Positions 17,433-26,226 are shown, numbered from the stretch's first letter. The stretch: 64,000 bases of DNA from Betaproteobacteria bacterium (GCA_016861185.1 BOKW01000003.1:496001-560000); one strand, 5' to 3'. Notes: generated by a model not told the origin, from the letters alone. Numbers and translations are program-made.

Positions 17433-18332
17433 ATGAAAATCCTGGTCCCGGTCGACGGCAGCAAGTTCAGCAAGGCGGCGGTCGACTTCATCGCCTCGCG
17501 CACGACGCTGATCGGCGGCTCGCCCGAAGTGGAGTTGCTGAACGTGCAGCTCCCGATTCCGGTGCGCGCGGCGCGCGTCGTCGGCAAGGAGGTCGTCAAG
17601 TCGTACTACGAGGACGAGTCTGGACGCGCGCTGAAACCCGCGCTGGCGGCGCTGAAGAAGGCCGGGCTCGACGCGACGACCGCCTACGCGGTCGGCCACC
17701 CGGGTGAGCAAATCGCGGCGGCGGCCGACCGCGACAAGGCCGACCTGATCGTCATGGGTTCGCACGGCCACGGCGCGCTCGCCGGGCTGATCCTCGGCTC
17801 GACGACCAACGCCGTGCTCGCGCACACCAAGAAGCCGATCCTCGTGCTGCGCGCGAGGGAGGCGCCGAAGGGCGACTCGCTGAAAGTCGGCATCGCGGTC
17901 GACGGCAGCAAGTACGGCAGGGAAGCGGTGCGCTACGTGATCAGGCATCGCGACCTGTTCGGCGCCGCGCCGCAAGTCGTGCTGATGCACGTCGTTCCCG
18001 ATTTCGCCGGTGCCGTGATGCCGGACATGGCCGGCATCGCGATGCCCGCGTTCACCGAGGACGAGATCAAGGCGATGCAGAAGAAGACCTTCGACGCCGC
18101 GCTCGATCCGGTTCGCAAGCTGCTGGACAAGGAAGACCTGACCGCAGAGGAAGTCTGCCTCGTCGGCAATCCGGGCGACGAGATCTCGGCCTACGCGAAG
18201 AAGAAAAGGCTCGACGTGCTGGTGATGGGCTCGCACGGCTACGGCGCATTCAAGGCCGCCGTGCTCGGCTCGACCGCCACGCGCGTGGCCGCGCATTGCG
18301 AGACGCCGCTGCTGCTGATCCGCGACGCGTAG
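17433..18332 (+). CDS. Tandem-domain universal stress protein
   Basis: A 299-residue protein with two Usp domains. Domain 1 (about 1-140) starts KILVPVDGS and ends with the ATP-binding loop GSHGHGALAGLILGSTT. Domain 2 (about 147-299) starts VGIAVDGSKYG and ends with GSHGYGAFKAAVLGSTA. Both keep the G-x2-G-x9-G-(S/T) motif, so both may bind ATP. Usp proteins help survival under starvation, oxidative or respiratory stress in the cytoplasm. GGAGGAG lies just before the ATG. The redox-looking neighbours on both sides fit a stress-response cluster. Confidence 0.93.
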   Translation: MKILVPVDGSKFSKAAVDFIASRTTLIGGSPEVELLNVQLPIPVRAARVVGKEVVKSYYEDESGRALKPALAALKKAGLDATTAYAVGHPGEQIAAAADRDKADLIVMGSHGHGALAGLILGSTTNAVLAHTKKPILVLRAREAPKGDSLKVGIAVDGSKYGREAVRYVIRHRDLFGAAPQVVLMHVVPDFAGAVMPDMAGIAMPAFTEDEIKAMQKKTFDAALDPVRKLLDKEDLTAEEVCLVGNPGDEISAYAKKKRLDVLVMGSHGYGAFKAAVLGSTATRVAAHCETPLLLIRDA

Positions 18333-18349
18333 TCGACGAGCGCGGAACG

Positions 18350-18380
18350 AAAAGGGGCGCCGCTGCGCCCCATCTTCTTT
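18350..18380. terminator. Bidirectional intrinsic terminator between usp and ahpD
   Basis: GGGGCGC (18354-18360), a CGCT loop and GCGCCCC (18365-18371) form the stem. The plus side continues ATCTTCTTT and the minus side TTTTCGTTCC, so it can stop transcription from both convergent genes. Confidence 0.75.
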
Positions 18381-18395
18381 CCGCGGGCGCAGCGG

Positions 18396-18929
18396 CTACG
18401 CCGCCACCGGCTCCTCGACCGCGATCGCATTCGCCGCCGCGGCGACCACCGCGGCGATTCTGCCGACGTCGCGCAGCTGGTCGACGCTCATGCCCGAGTC
18501 CTTCAGCAGCGCGTAATGCGACTGCACGCAGAAGTGGCACTTGCCGACGATGCTCGCGGCGAGCGCGTACAGCTCGAACAGCCGCTTGTCGACGCCGCCG
18601 TGCGTCGCATACGCCTGCATGCGCAGTTGCGCGGGCCGCGACTTCAGCTCGGCGTCGTGCGCCATCTCGACGTACGGATACCAGACGTTGTTCATGCCCA
18701 TCAGCGCGGCCGCGGTCAGCGCCGCGTTGACTTCGACCTCGCCGAGCGCCCCGCTCGCACGGATGATTGCGACGAGGCGCGCGTTCTTCGCCGCGTAGGC
18801 GGCGGCAAGCGCCACGCCGACCGCCTCGCTGGCCGGCAGCGTCGAACGCGCGATCGTCGCGTCCAGGTTCAGCCTCACGTCCTTCGCGTAGTCGGGGACG
18901 AGAGCCTTGATCTCGTTGATGAATTCCAT
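18396..18929 (-). CDS. ahpD: Alkyl hydroperoxide reductase AhpD
   Basis: A 177-residue AhpD. The catalytic set known from mycobacterial AhpD is present: Glu119, Cys131-His132-Phe-Cys134 and His138 in GKCHFCVQSHY. AhpD reduces the oxidised AhpC using a lipoamide-type donor and has weak peroxidase activity. The ribosome site is GAGGG. It starts 10 bp after ahpC ends, and the pair forms one minus-strand operon. Confidence 0.95.
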   Translation of the reverse strand: MEFINEIKALVPDYAKDVRLNLDATIARSTLPASEAVGVALAAAYAAKNARLVAIIRASGALGEVEVNAALTAAALMGMNNVWYPYVEMAHDAELKSRPAQLRMQAYATHGGVDKRLFELYALAASIVGKCHFCVQSHYALLKDSGMSVDQLRDVGRIAAVVAAAANAIAVEEPVAA

Positions 18930-18939
18930 CGGTGCGCCC

Positions 18940-19518
18940 TCAGTTCAACGTAACGCCGGCGGCCGCCGGATTCAGCGTCGCCGCGCCGACGCCGCGGTTG
19001 CACGGGCACAACTCGTCGGTCTGCAGGCCGTCGAGCACGCGCAGCACTTCCTCCGGACTGCGGCCGACGTTCAGGTTGTTGACCGACACGTGCTGGATCA
19101 CGTTGTCCGGATCCACGATGAAGGTCGCGCGCAGCGCCACGCCTTCGGCCGCGTCGCGCACGCCGAGCATGTCGACCAGCGAACCGGTCGTGTCGGCGAA
19201 CATCCAGTGGTTGAGCCGATCGAGGTCCTTGTGGTCGCGCCGCCACGCGAGCTTGCAGAACTCGTTGTCGGTCGAGCCGGCGAGCAGCACGGCGTCGCGC
19301 TCCTCGAAGTCCTTCGCCAGCTTCGCGAAGCCGACGATCTCGGTCGGGCAGACGAACGTGAAGTCCTTCGGATAGAAGTAGATGACCTTCCACTTGCCGG
19401 CGAAGGACTTCTCGGTGATCTCCTCGAAGGCCGACGCGCCGTTTTCCTCCGGGAAGTTGAATCCCGGCTTGACGCCGACGACTTTGAAGGCTTCCAGTTT
19501 CTGGCCGATCGTTTTCAT
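18940..19518 (-). CDS. ahpC: Peroxiredoxin AhpC
   Basis: A 192-residue peroxiredoxin that reduces organic hydroperoxides, H2O2 and peroxynitrite. The peroxidatic residue is Cys57 in FTFVCPTE; Cys171 and Cys173 in DELCPCNRG match the extra resolving cysteines of the AhpD-linked (Mycobacterium-type) AhpC rather than the AhpF-linked enteric type. That agrees with ahpD being the next gene and no ahpF in view. ATG at 19518 is where similarity begins. The 145-bp gap to the divergent EamA gene must hold its promoter; I saw no certain OxyR site. Confidence 0.96.
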   Translation of the reverse strand: MKTIGQKLEAFKVVGVKPGFNFPEENGASAFEEITEKSFAGKWKVIYFYPKDFTFVCPTEIVGFAKLAKDFEERDAVLLAGSTDNEFCKLAWRRDHKDLDRLNHWMFADTTGSLVDMLGVRDAAEGVALRATFIVDPDNVIQHVSVNNLNVGRSPEEVLRVLDGLQTDELCPCNRGVGAATLNPAAAGVTLN

Positions 19519-19663
19519 TCGCACGCTCCGTTGCGGTTCGAGGTTGAAGGGGACGTTGAGATCCCGACGGGGCGAAGTGTGTGGGCCGCGGTGCACGATT
19601 TCCAATTGCATTTTCCGAAAGGACCGATAGGCGCCGCGCACCGATGCGAAAATCGCCGCCGTC

Positions 19664-20602
19664 ATGGACGCCGCCCGCACGAACCCGACGCCGCGCCCGC
19701 TGCCGGCCGCGTCGCCGCTGGTCGCGTCGTCGGTGCTCGCGTGGTTCTTCGTCGTCGTCTGGGGCTCGGGTTATCTCGCGACCAAGGTCGGGCTGCAGTA
19801 CGCGCCGCCGTTCACTTTCCTCGCGCTGCGCTTCGCGTTCGGCGCGCTGGTGCTCCTGCCGCTGCTCGTGTTCTGGCATCGGCGCGAGCCGCTGCGCTGG
19901 CCCGCGACCGCGCGCGACTGGGGCCACGTCGTCGTCGCCGGGCTGCTGATGCACGCGGCCAACCTCGGCGCGAGCCACTACGCGCAATACCTCGGCATGT
20001 CGGCGGGCATCGTCGCGCTCGTGCTCGCGGTGCAGCCGCTGGCGACCGCGATCATCGCGGCGGCGCTGATGAACGAGCGGCTGCGGCCGTACCAGTGGTT
20101 CGGCGTGCTGCTCGGCCTGCTCGGCGTGGTCTTCGTCGTCTGGCACAAGATCGACGTGCGCGCGGTGAGCTTCGGCGCGACTGCGGCGGTGCTGATCGCG
20201 CTGGCGGCGATCACGATCGGCACGCTGTACCAGCGCGCGTTCTGCCCGACGGTCGACCTGCGGCCGGCGTCGCTGATCCAGTTTCTCGCCACGCTCGCCG
20301 CGCTCGCGCCGCTGGCGGTCGCGGTCGAAGGCTTTCCGGTGCGCTGGGACTGGGGGCTGCTCGGCGCGATCGCGTATCTGGTGATCCTGGCGTCGATCCT
20401 TGCGGTCAACGCGCTGCACACGCTGATGCGGCGGGGCGAGGCCACGCGCGTGACGAGCCTGCTCTACCTGACGCCGGTGATCGCGGTAATCCTCGAATGG
20501 GCGATGTTCGGCGTGGTGCCGACCGCGCTGACGCTGATCGGCATCGTCGTCACCTGCGGCGGCGTGGCGCTCGTGGCCTGGCGCGCGCGAAGCCGCGAAT
20601 AG
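19664..20602 (+). CDS. EamA/DMT-family transporter
   Basis: A 312-residue inner-membrane protein with ten predicted hydrophobic helices in two EamA repeats. The typical start FFVVVWGSGYLATKVGL and the second-repeat segments ALMNERLRPYQWFGVLLGLLG and LLYLTPVIAVILEWAMFG are clear. These carriers usually export amino acids, purines or other metabolites; the substrate is unknown. It is divergent from ahpC and is followed by an MFS transporter. Confidence 0.9.
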   Translation: MDAARTNPTPRPLPAASPLVASSVLAWFFVVVWGSGYLATKVGLQYAPPFTFLALRFAFGALVLLPLLVFWHRREPLRWPATARDWGHVVVAGLLMHAANLGASHYAQYLGMSAGIVALVLAVQPLATAIIAAALMNERLRPYQWFGVLLGLLGVVFVVWHKIDVRAVSFGATAAVLIALAAITIGTLYQRAFCPTVDLRPASLIQFLATLAALAPLAVAVEGFPVRWDWGLLGAIAYLVILASILAVNALHTLMRRGEATRVTSLLYLTPVIAVILEWAMFGVVPTALTLIGIVVTCGGVALVAWRARSRE

Positions 20603-20673
20603 CCGGCACCGCGCGGCGCAATCCGGCGGCGGGTGGCGCAAGGCGCCGCGTAAACTGGCGGCACAACAAGTTC

Positions 20674-21828
20674 ATGCCGCTGTCGCGCATCATCGCTTTC
20701 GTCGTGCTGTCGCACACCGCGTTCGGTGCTGCGCGGGTCACAGCGTCGCTGTACGCGCTCGCGCAAGGCGCGTCGGCCTTCACGGTCGGCGTGCTGATGG
20801 CGCTGTTCGCGCTCGTGCCGATGCTGCTGGCGATGCGCGCCGGCCGCTGGCTCGATGCGGTCGGTCCGTGGAAGCCGCTGGCGACGGGCACCGCGCTGAT
20901 GGGCGCGGGCGTGCTGCTGCCCGCGGCGTTTCCGTACGAGGTGGCGGACATCGGTCCGCTGCTCGTGGCCTGCGCGCTGACCGGCACCGGTTTCATGCTG
21001 CTGCAGATGACGGTGCAGCAGATCGTCGGCCATCAGGCCGCACCCGAGAGCCGCGCGGCCGCGTTCTCCGTGCTCGCACTCGGATTCTCGACCTCAAGCC
21101 TGATCGGCCCGGTCGCCAGCGGTGTCCTGATCGACACGCTCGGCCATCGCGCCGCGTTCGGCGCGATGTTCGTGCTGCTCGCTGCGGCCGCGGCGCTGCT
21201 CGCGCATCATCGGCGCCAGCTGCCGTCGCGCCACGCGCCGGCCTCGGCGGGCGAAGACAAGCCGATGTTCGAGCTTCTGCGCCACCGCGAGATCCGCAAC
21301 GTGCTGATCGCCAGCGGTCTGGTCTCGATGGCCTGGGACCTTCAGACCTTCATGATCCCCGTGTACGGCACGCGGGTCGGGCTGTCGGCCTCCGAGATCG
21401 GGCTCGTGCTGGGCAGCTTCGCGGCGGCGACCTTCGCGATCCGGCTGGCGATGCCGCGCATCGCACGTACGTACCGCGAGTGGCAGGTGCTGATCTTCAC
21501 GCTGTTCACGGGCTGCCTCGCCTTCGCGCTGATCCCGCTGTTCGAGCGGCTGCTGCCGCTCGCGGCCGCGACCTTCCTGCTCGGGCTGGGACTGGGCGCC
21601 GCCCAGCCGAACGTGATGTCGCTGATCCACGCGCGTTCGCCGACCGGCCGCGTCGGCGAGGCGCTCGGCCTGCGCGCGACGATCATGAACGGCAGCCACG
21701 TCGTGCTGCCGCTGGTGTTCGGCGCCTTCGGCGCGGTACTCGGCGCCGCGGCCGTGTTCTGGACGATGGCCACGCTGCTTGGCGCGGGCGGCACCGCGGC
21801 CTGGCGGCACGTGCGCGCGCACCGATGA
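20674..21828 (+). CDS. MFS transporter
   Basis: A 384-residue major facilitator protein with about twelve hydrophobic helices. Loops carry MFS-type basic patches such as RAGRWLDAVGPWK between helices 2 and 3 and MSLIHARSPTGRVGEALGLR in the second half. The length is typical. A -10-like TAAACT (20651-20656) lies 17 bp before the ATG, giving only a short leader. Its stop overlaps the chaC start (ATGA). The substrate is unknown. Confidence 0.88.
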   Translation: MPLSRIIAFVVLSHTAFGAARVTASLYALAQGASAFTVGVLMALFALVPMLLAMRAGRWLDAVGPWKPLATGTALMGAGVLLPAAFPYEVADIGPLLVACALTGTGFMLLQMTVQQIVGHQAAPESRAAAFSVLALGFSTSSLIGPVASGVLIDTLGHRAAFGAMFVLLAAAAALLAHHRRQLPSRHAPASAGEDKPMFELLRHREIRNVLIASGLVSMAWDLQTFMIPVYGTRVGLSASEIGLVLGSFAAATFAIRLAMPRIARTYREWQVLIFTLFTGCLAFALIPLFERLLPLAAATFLLGLGLGAAQPNVMSLIHARSPTGRVGEALGLRATIMNGSHVVLPLVFGAFGAVLGAAAVFWTMATLLGAGGTAAWRHVRAHR

Positions 21829-22490
21829 GGCGGAACGCGAACCGGAGCGCGAACGCGGTCGCGAATCTGGCCGACGTGCCGCGCCTGTCGCCGCACGATC
21901 TGGCGCAATCGCTCGCGACGACGCTCGCGCACTGGCACGGTCGCGAACCGCTGTGGGTGTTCGGCTACGGATCGCTGATCTGGAACCCGGAGTTCGAGTT
22001 CGACCGCCGCGTGCCGGCGCGCGTGTACGGTTACCACCGCAAGCTGTGCCTGCGTTCGGTGCGCAATCGCGGCACGCCCGAATGCCCCGGGCTGGTCGCG
22101 GGGCTCGATCGCGGCGGCTCGTGCGCCGGCATCGCGTACCGCGTTCCGGCCGACAGCGTGCGCGCGCAGTTCGCACGGCTGTGGGAACGCGAGATGTTCA
22201 TGGGCTCGTATGCGCCGCGCTGGCTGCACGTGCGGCGGCTCGACGGCCACGGCGGATTGACCGCGCTCGCCTTCGTCGTCCGTCGCGACGCGCCGAACTA
22301 CTGCGGCCGGCTCGGCGAGCGCGAGACGATCGACGTGCTCGCGCGCGCCTGCGGCCGCTTCGGCACGAGCCTCGACTACCTGCTGCGCACCGTCGAGGGG
22401 CTGCGCGCCGAAGGGCTCGCCGATCCTCACCTCGAGCGGCTCGCGCACCGCGCGCAGCGGCTGCTCGGCAACGCACGGGCGCGCGGCTAG
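21825..22490 (+). CDS. ChaC-like gamma-glutamylcyclotransferase
   Basis: A 221-residue ChaC-family protein (PF04752) with the diagnostic VFGYGSLIWNPEFEF at about residues 45-59. RVYGYHRKLCLRS and GIAYRV follow as in the family, and WEREMFMGSY holds the candidate catalytic Glu. ChaC enzymes degrade glutathione to 5-oxoproline and Cys-Gly in the cytoplasm. The ATG overlaps the MFS stop codon, so the two are translationally coupled. Its TAG stop is also part of a -10-like hexamer for pdxH. Confidence 0.9.
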   Translation: MRRNANRSANAVANLADVPRLSPHDLAQSLATTLAHWHGREPLWVFGYGSLIWNPEFEFDRRVPARVYGYHRKLCLRSVRNRGTPECPGLVAGLDRGGSCAGIAYRVPADSVRAQFARLWEREMFMGSYAPRWLHVRRLDGHGGLTALAFVVRRDAPNYCGRLGERETIDVLARACGRFGTSLDYLLRTVEGLRAEGLADPHLERLAHRAQRLLGNARARG

Positions 22491-22493
22491 ACT
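22488..22493 (+). promoter_or_regulatory. -10-like hexamer just before pdxH
   Basis: TAGACT overlaps the chaC stop codon and ends nine bases before the pdxH ATG. If used, transcription would start at or within two bases of the ATG, giving a leaderless or nearly leaderless message. No -35 box or Shine-Dalgarno is evident. Confidence 0.35.
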
Positions 22494-22502
22494 GCGCGCG
22501 CC

Positions 22503-23138
22503 ATGAAGAACATCGCGCAGATCCGCACCGACTACAAGCGCGGCGCGCTCGACGAGGAGCACGCCGACGCCGACCCGATCCGCCAGTTCGCGCGCTGGTG
22601 GGACGAAGCAGTCGCCTCCGAGGTGCTCGAGGTCAACGCGATGACGCTCGCCACCGCCGACGCGCAGGGGCGTCCGTCGGCGCGCACCGTACTGCTGAAG
22701 GGTTTCGACGCGAACGGCTTCGTCTTCTACACGAACTACGAAAGCCGCAAGGGACTGGAGCTGGCCGCGAACCCGCGCGCCTGCCTGCTGTTCTTCTGGG
22801 CCGAACTGGAGCGGCAGGTGCGCATCGACGGCGACGTGGAGCGCACCAGCGCCGAGGAATCAGACGAATACTTCGCGAGCCGCCCGCTCGCGAGCCGCAT
22901 CGGCGCGTGGGCCTCGCCACAGAGCCGGCCGATTCCCGGCAAGGCGTGGCTGCTCGCGCGCGCAGCCGAAATGGGCGTGCGCCACGGCCTGCATCCGGCG
23001 CGGCCGCCGTACTGGGGCGGCTTTCGCGTGCGCCCGCAGGCGATCGAGTTCTGGCAGGGGCGTCCGTCGCGGCTGCACGACCGGCTGCTGTACACGCGCG
23101 AGCGCGCAGGCTGGACCCGCGCTCGGCTCGCGCCCTGA
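22503..23138 (+). CDS. pdxH: Pyridoxamine 5'-phosphate oxidase
   Basis: A 211-residue FMN enzyme that makes pyridoxal phosphate from pyridoxine or pyridoxamine phosphate. Characteristic segments are [27 protein letters not shown] (FMN site; about 47-73), [27 protein letters not shown], and the C-terminal [12 protein letters not shown] with the ending RLAP. It is complete. Several PLP enzymes are encoded in this window (gcvP, the decarboxylase, cbs, cgl, kynU). Confidence 0.96.
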   Translation: MKNIAQIRTDYKRGALDEEHADADPIRQFARWWDEAVASEVLEVNAMTLATADAQGRPSARTVLLKGFDANGFVFYTNYESRKGLELAANPRACLLFFWAELERQVRIDGDVERTSAEESDEYFASRPLASRIGAWASPQSRPIPGKAWLLARAAEMGVRHGLHPARPPYWGGFRVRPQAIEFWQGRPSRLHDRLLYTRERAGWTRARLAP

Positions 23139-23210
23139 GGCCGCGACCGCGTCTTAGCGCCTGCGGGCTAGGCCGTCTGCCGGCGCGCGGTGCCGCCCGG
23201 CAACCGTGGC

Positions 23211-23216
23211 TAGAAT
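23211..23216 (+). promoter_or_regulatory. -10-like hexamer of the two-component operon
   Basis: TAGAAT ends 24 bp before the response regulator ATG (23241), with GAGAGGGG between as ribosome site. It lies in the 102-bp gap after pdxH. No -35 consensus is visible. Confidence 0.4.
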
Positions 23217-23240
23217 CGAACCTTCTGAGAGGGGCACCCC

Positions 23241-23912
23241 ATGGGCGAAGAGAACATCTCGGTCATCATCGTCGAGGACGAACCGGAGTTCCGGCGCCGC
23301 TTCGCGCAGATCGTCGAGAACGAACCGAGCATGCGGCTCGCGGGCGTGGCGGCGAACAAGCGCGAGGCGCAGGCGCTGATCGAGAAGGAGAACTTCGACG
23401 TGATGATGATCGACCTCGGCCTGCCCGACGGCAGCGGGATCGACCTGATCCGCAGCGTCAGCCAGAAAAAGCCCGACGTCGACATCATGGTGGTCACGGT
23501 CTTCGGCGACGAGCAGCACGTCGTCTCGTCGATCGAGGCGGGTGCGACCGGCTACATCCTGAAGGATTCGACCCCGGCCGACGTGATCTCGTGCATCCGG
23601 CTGCTGCGCGCGGGCGGCTCGCCGGTCAGCCCCGTGGTCGCCCGCAGCGTACTGCGCGCGATCCGCAACCGCATGGGGCCGAGCACGCCGACGCGCGTGG
23701 CCAACCCGGAGTCCAATCCCCTGTCGGCGCGCGAAACCGAAATCCTGCAGCTGCTCGCCAAGGGCATGAGCTTCAACGAGATCGGCGAGATCCTCGGCAT
23801 CTCGCCGCACACGGTGACCGCGCACATCAAGAAAATCTACCGCAAACTCGCGGTGCACTCGCGCGGCGAAGCCGTCTACGAAGCGACCCAGATGGGTCTG
23901 CTGAAGAGCTGA
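23241..23912 (+). CDS. NarL/FixJ-type response regulator
   Basis: A 223-residue response regulator. The receiver domain (about 6-125) has the acidic pair in VEDEPE, phospho-acceptor Asp58 in MMIDLGLPDGSG, Thr in VVTVFGD and Lys in YILKDS. The C-terminal LuxR-type helix-turn-helix (about 158-215) has LSARETEILQLLAKG, then FNEIGEILGISPHTVTAHI. It starts eight bases before the sensor kinase gene ends its spacer, so RR and kinase are one operon with the regulator first. The target genes are unknown. Confidence 0.93.
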   Translation: MGEENISVIIVEDEPEFRRRFAQIVENEPSMRLAGVAANKREAQALIEKENFDVMMIDLGLPDGSGIDLIRSVSQKKPDVDIMVVTVFGDEQHVVSSIEAGATGYILKDSTPADVISCIRLLRAGGSPVSPVVARSVLRAIRNRMGPSTPTRVANPESNPLSARETEILQLLAKGMSFNEIGEILGISPHTVTAHIKKIYRKLAVHSRGEAVYEATQMGLLKS

Positions 23913-23920
23913 CGCGGCGC

Positions 23921-25861
23921 GTGTCCGCGACCGCGATCGTCCTGCCGGCGGCGCGCAAGGTGCGCGCGGCCATCGCGGCGGCATTGCCGCTCGCGCTGGC
24001 GTGCCTGCTCGCCGCGGCTGCACCGGCGCGCGCGGAGGTCGTCACCGCCGTCGAATGGAGCGCAACCGCCGTCGGCGAAGCGCCCGCCCCCGACGCGCAA
24101 TGGACCCGCTTCGATCTGCCGCTGCGTTGGTCCGCCAGCGAAGCGACTGCATTGCAGGGGGTGGCGCTGCGCATGAAGTTCCAGCTCGGCGCGCCGCCCG
24201 CAGAAGCGTGGGCCGTGCTGATCGGCAACGCCGCCAACGGCGGCCGCGTCAGTGTCAACGGCCGCTTCATCGGCGCGATCCGCATGCCCGACGGGCGCTC
24301 GCACGTGCGCTGGCGCCGCCCGCACCTGCTCGCGATCGATCCGTCGCTGCTCGTCGCCGGCGAAAACGTGCTGCTGGTGCAGACCGCCTACCGCGGCGGC
24401 ATGCACGTCTTCGCCGGCGTGGAGGTCGGCACGCTCGCGCAGATGTCGGCGCGCTACGACGACCAGTTCTTCCTGTCGTACACGCTGACCTGGATCGGCG
24501 CGACGCTGGCCGCGGTCATCGCGTTGCTGTTCGGCGTGCTGTGGCTGCGGCGGCCCGAGCCGCTGCTCGCGCTGCTGGCGGTCGCGGCCGCTTTGTGGGT
24601 GCTGCGCTCGAGCTACTTCCTGATCGAGACGATGCCGCTCGCGCTGCGCCTGTGGCTGCGGCTCGCCTACTACGCGGCGAGCGGCGGCTTTGCCGCAGTG
24701 ATGACGATGGCGCTGCTGCGGCTATCGGGGCGGCGCGAACCGCGCGACCTGTGGCTGGTGCTCGGCTACGCGGCGATCGGTCCGCTGCTGCTGCTCGTCA
24801 CCGCGCAGCACGCGGCGCCCTTCATCGAGCAGCTCTGGATGCCCGGGCTCGTCGTGATGGCGGGCATCGGCTTCGGCTACGCGGCAATGCAGCGCTCGCG
24901 CCGGCGCGAAGCGCCGCCGCTGGTGCTGCTCGCCGCGATGGCGCTGACGCTGGCGGCGGCCGTGCACGACTTCCTGCTGTCGCGCGGCGTGCCGCTGATC
25001 GGCGACACGCTTGCGCTGCACTGGGCCGGACCGCTGCTGCTGATCGCGCTGGCCACCCCGCTGGTGGACCGCTTCGTGCGGATCCTGCGCGAAGCGGAAA
25101 CCGCGCGCGCCGAGCTCGAAACGCGCGTGCGCGAACGCGAGCAGCTCCTGAAACGCAACTTCGAGCGGCTGCGCGAAAGCGAACGCCTGCAGGCCACCGC
25201 GCAGGAGCGCCAGCGCATCATGCAGGACATGCACGACGGCCTGGGCTCGCAGCTGCTGTCGTCGCTGATGCTGGTCGAGCGCGGCGCGGTGACGCAGGAG
25301 CAGGTCGCGCAGATCCTGCGCGAGTGCATCGACGACATGCGGCTGGCGATCGACGCGCTCGCTTCCGAGGACGCGGGCCTGCTGTCGGCGCTCGGCAACC
25401 TGCGCTTCCGCATGGAACCGCGCCTGCGCGCCGCCGGCATCGAACTCGCCTGGGACGCGCGCGGGCTGCCGGAGGAAATCGACATCAACCCGGACGCGGT
25501 GCTGCCGATCCTGCGCATCGTGCAGGAGGCGCTGACGAACGCGCTGAAGCACAGCCGCGCGCGCGCGGTGCACGTCGTGCTCGCGATGGACCACGGCGGC
25601 GATTCGCAGTGGCTGAACATCCGTGTCACCGACAACGGCCGCGGCATCACCGAGGAGCGCGTCGGCGGCCGCGGCCTGTTGAACATGCGCAACCGCGCCG
25701 GCCGCATCGGTGCGCAACTGAAGCTGGAGACCGTGCCCGGCGCCGGCACGATGGTGCAGCTCGTCTACCGCCTCGAACCGCAGGGCGCGACCACGACCAC
25801 GCGCATGTCGCAGCTTTCGCTGAATACCGAAGCGATCATCGAGCGCGCCAAGCAGATCTGA
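23921..25861 (+). CDS. Seven-helix membrane sensor histidine kinase (HisKA_3 type)
   Basis: A 646-residue sensor kinase starting at GTG 23921. A signal-like segment (to about residue 38) is followed by an extracytoplasmic beta-sandwich (about 40-180, including VSVNGRFIGAIRMP). Then come seven hydrophobic helices (about 185-390), a coiled coil (AELETRVREREQLLKRNFERL) and the dimerisation box with His438 in MQDMHDGLGSQL. The HATPase follows: EALTNALKHSRA, VTDNGRGIT and GRGLLNMRNRAG. The layout is that of 7TMR-DISM receptors. The sandwich resembles carbohydrate-binding jelly rolls, so a sugar-type ligand is possible but unproven. Confidence 0.9.
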   Translation: MSATAIVLPAARKVRAAIAAALPLALACLLAAAAPARAEVVTAVEWSATAVGEAPAPDAQWTRFDLPLRWSASEATALQGVALRMKFQLGAPPAEAWAVLIGNAANGGRVSVNGRFIGAIRMPDGRSHVRWRRPHLLAIDPSLLVAGENVLLVQTAYRGGMHVFAGVEVGTLAQMSARYDDQFFLSYTLTWIGATLAAVIALLFGVLWLRRPEPLLALLAVAAALWVLRSSYFLIETMPLALRLWLRLAYYAASGGFAAVMTMALLRLSGRREPRDLWLVLGYAAIGPLLLLVTAQHAAPFIEQLWMPGLVVMAGIGFGYAAMQRSRRREAPPLVLLAAMALTLAAAVHDFLLSRGVPLIGDTLALHWAGPLLLIALATPLVDRFVRILREAETARAELETRVREREQLLKRNFERLRESERLQATAQERQRIMQDMHDGLGSQLLSSLMLVERGAVTQEQVAQILRECIDDMRLAIDALASEDAGLLSALGNLRFRMEPRLRAAGIELAWDARGLPEEIDINPDAVLPILRIVQEALTNALKHSRARAVHVVLAMDHGGDSQWLNIRVTDNGRGITEERVGGRGLLNMRNRAGRIGAQLKLETVPGAGTMVQLVYRLEPQGATTTTRMSQLSLNTEAIIERAKQI

Positions 25862-25971
25862 ACGTCTGGCGCGCGCACCGGCGCTGAATTGTCCTCAGCG
25901 CGCCTGCCGAATCGGCACTTCTTTTGTCCGCGCGCAGCGCCTAAGTTGTTTCGCAACGGAGGTGAGGCGGC

Positions 25972-26127
25972 ATGTCGCATCGGCAACGACAATGGCTGCG
26001 GCTCGCGGCGCTCGAAGCTGCGATCCTGGCGATCGGGCTCGGCTCGCTGCTGCTGCTCGACTGGGCGCTCGACGCCGCGCTCGATGCCGAACTGCTCGCG
26101 GCCGGCATCGAGCTGGTCGCCGACTGA
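25972..26127 (+). CDS. 51-residue single-helix membrane protein
   Basis: ATG at 25972 is preceded by GGAGGTGAGGCGGC, one of the best ribosome sites in the window. The 51-residue product has a basic N-terminus (SHRQRQWLR), one hydrophobic segment (about 10-32, AAILAIGLGSLLLLDWAL) and an acidic C-terminal part (DAALDAELLAAGIELVAD). The charge layout suggests a type II or signal-anchor topology. I do not recognise a family. It lies alone between the sensor kinase and a repeat. Confidence 0.6.
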   Translation: MSHRQRQWLRLAALEAAILAIGLGSLLLLDWALDAALDAELLAAGIELVAD

Positions 26128-26130
26128 AGC

Positions 26131-26206
26131 GGATCCGCTTCACACGCACCGAAGGTGCGTCTGTCTTCCTCCCCCTTTTTTGCAAAGGGGGACTGAGGGG
26201 GATTTC
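26131..26206. repeat. Composite palindromic repeat, second copy of the element at about 106-170
   Basis: GATCCGCTTCACACGCACCG, a small hairpin, and then TCCCCCTTTTTTGCAAAGGGGGACTGAGGGGGATTT. The same order (GATCCGCTTTCACACGCACC hairpin, then CCCCCTTT palindrome) is found at about 106-170, so about 65 bp are shared between loci 26 kb apart. Confidence 0.8.
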
Positions 26207-26226
26207 GCCCCGGCGCCGCCGTTTCG

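Noticed and set aside
18875..20641. Long minus-strand frame over ahpC and the EamA gene
   Set aside because: It runs out of frame with ahpC and antisense to a clear ten-helix transporter.
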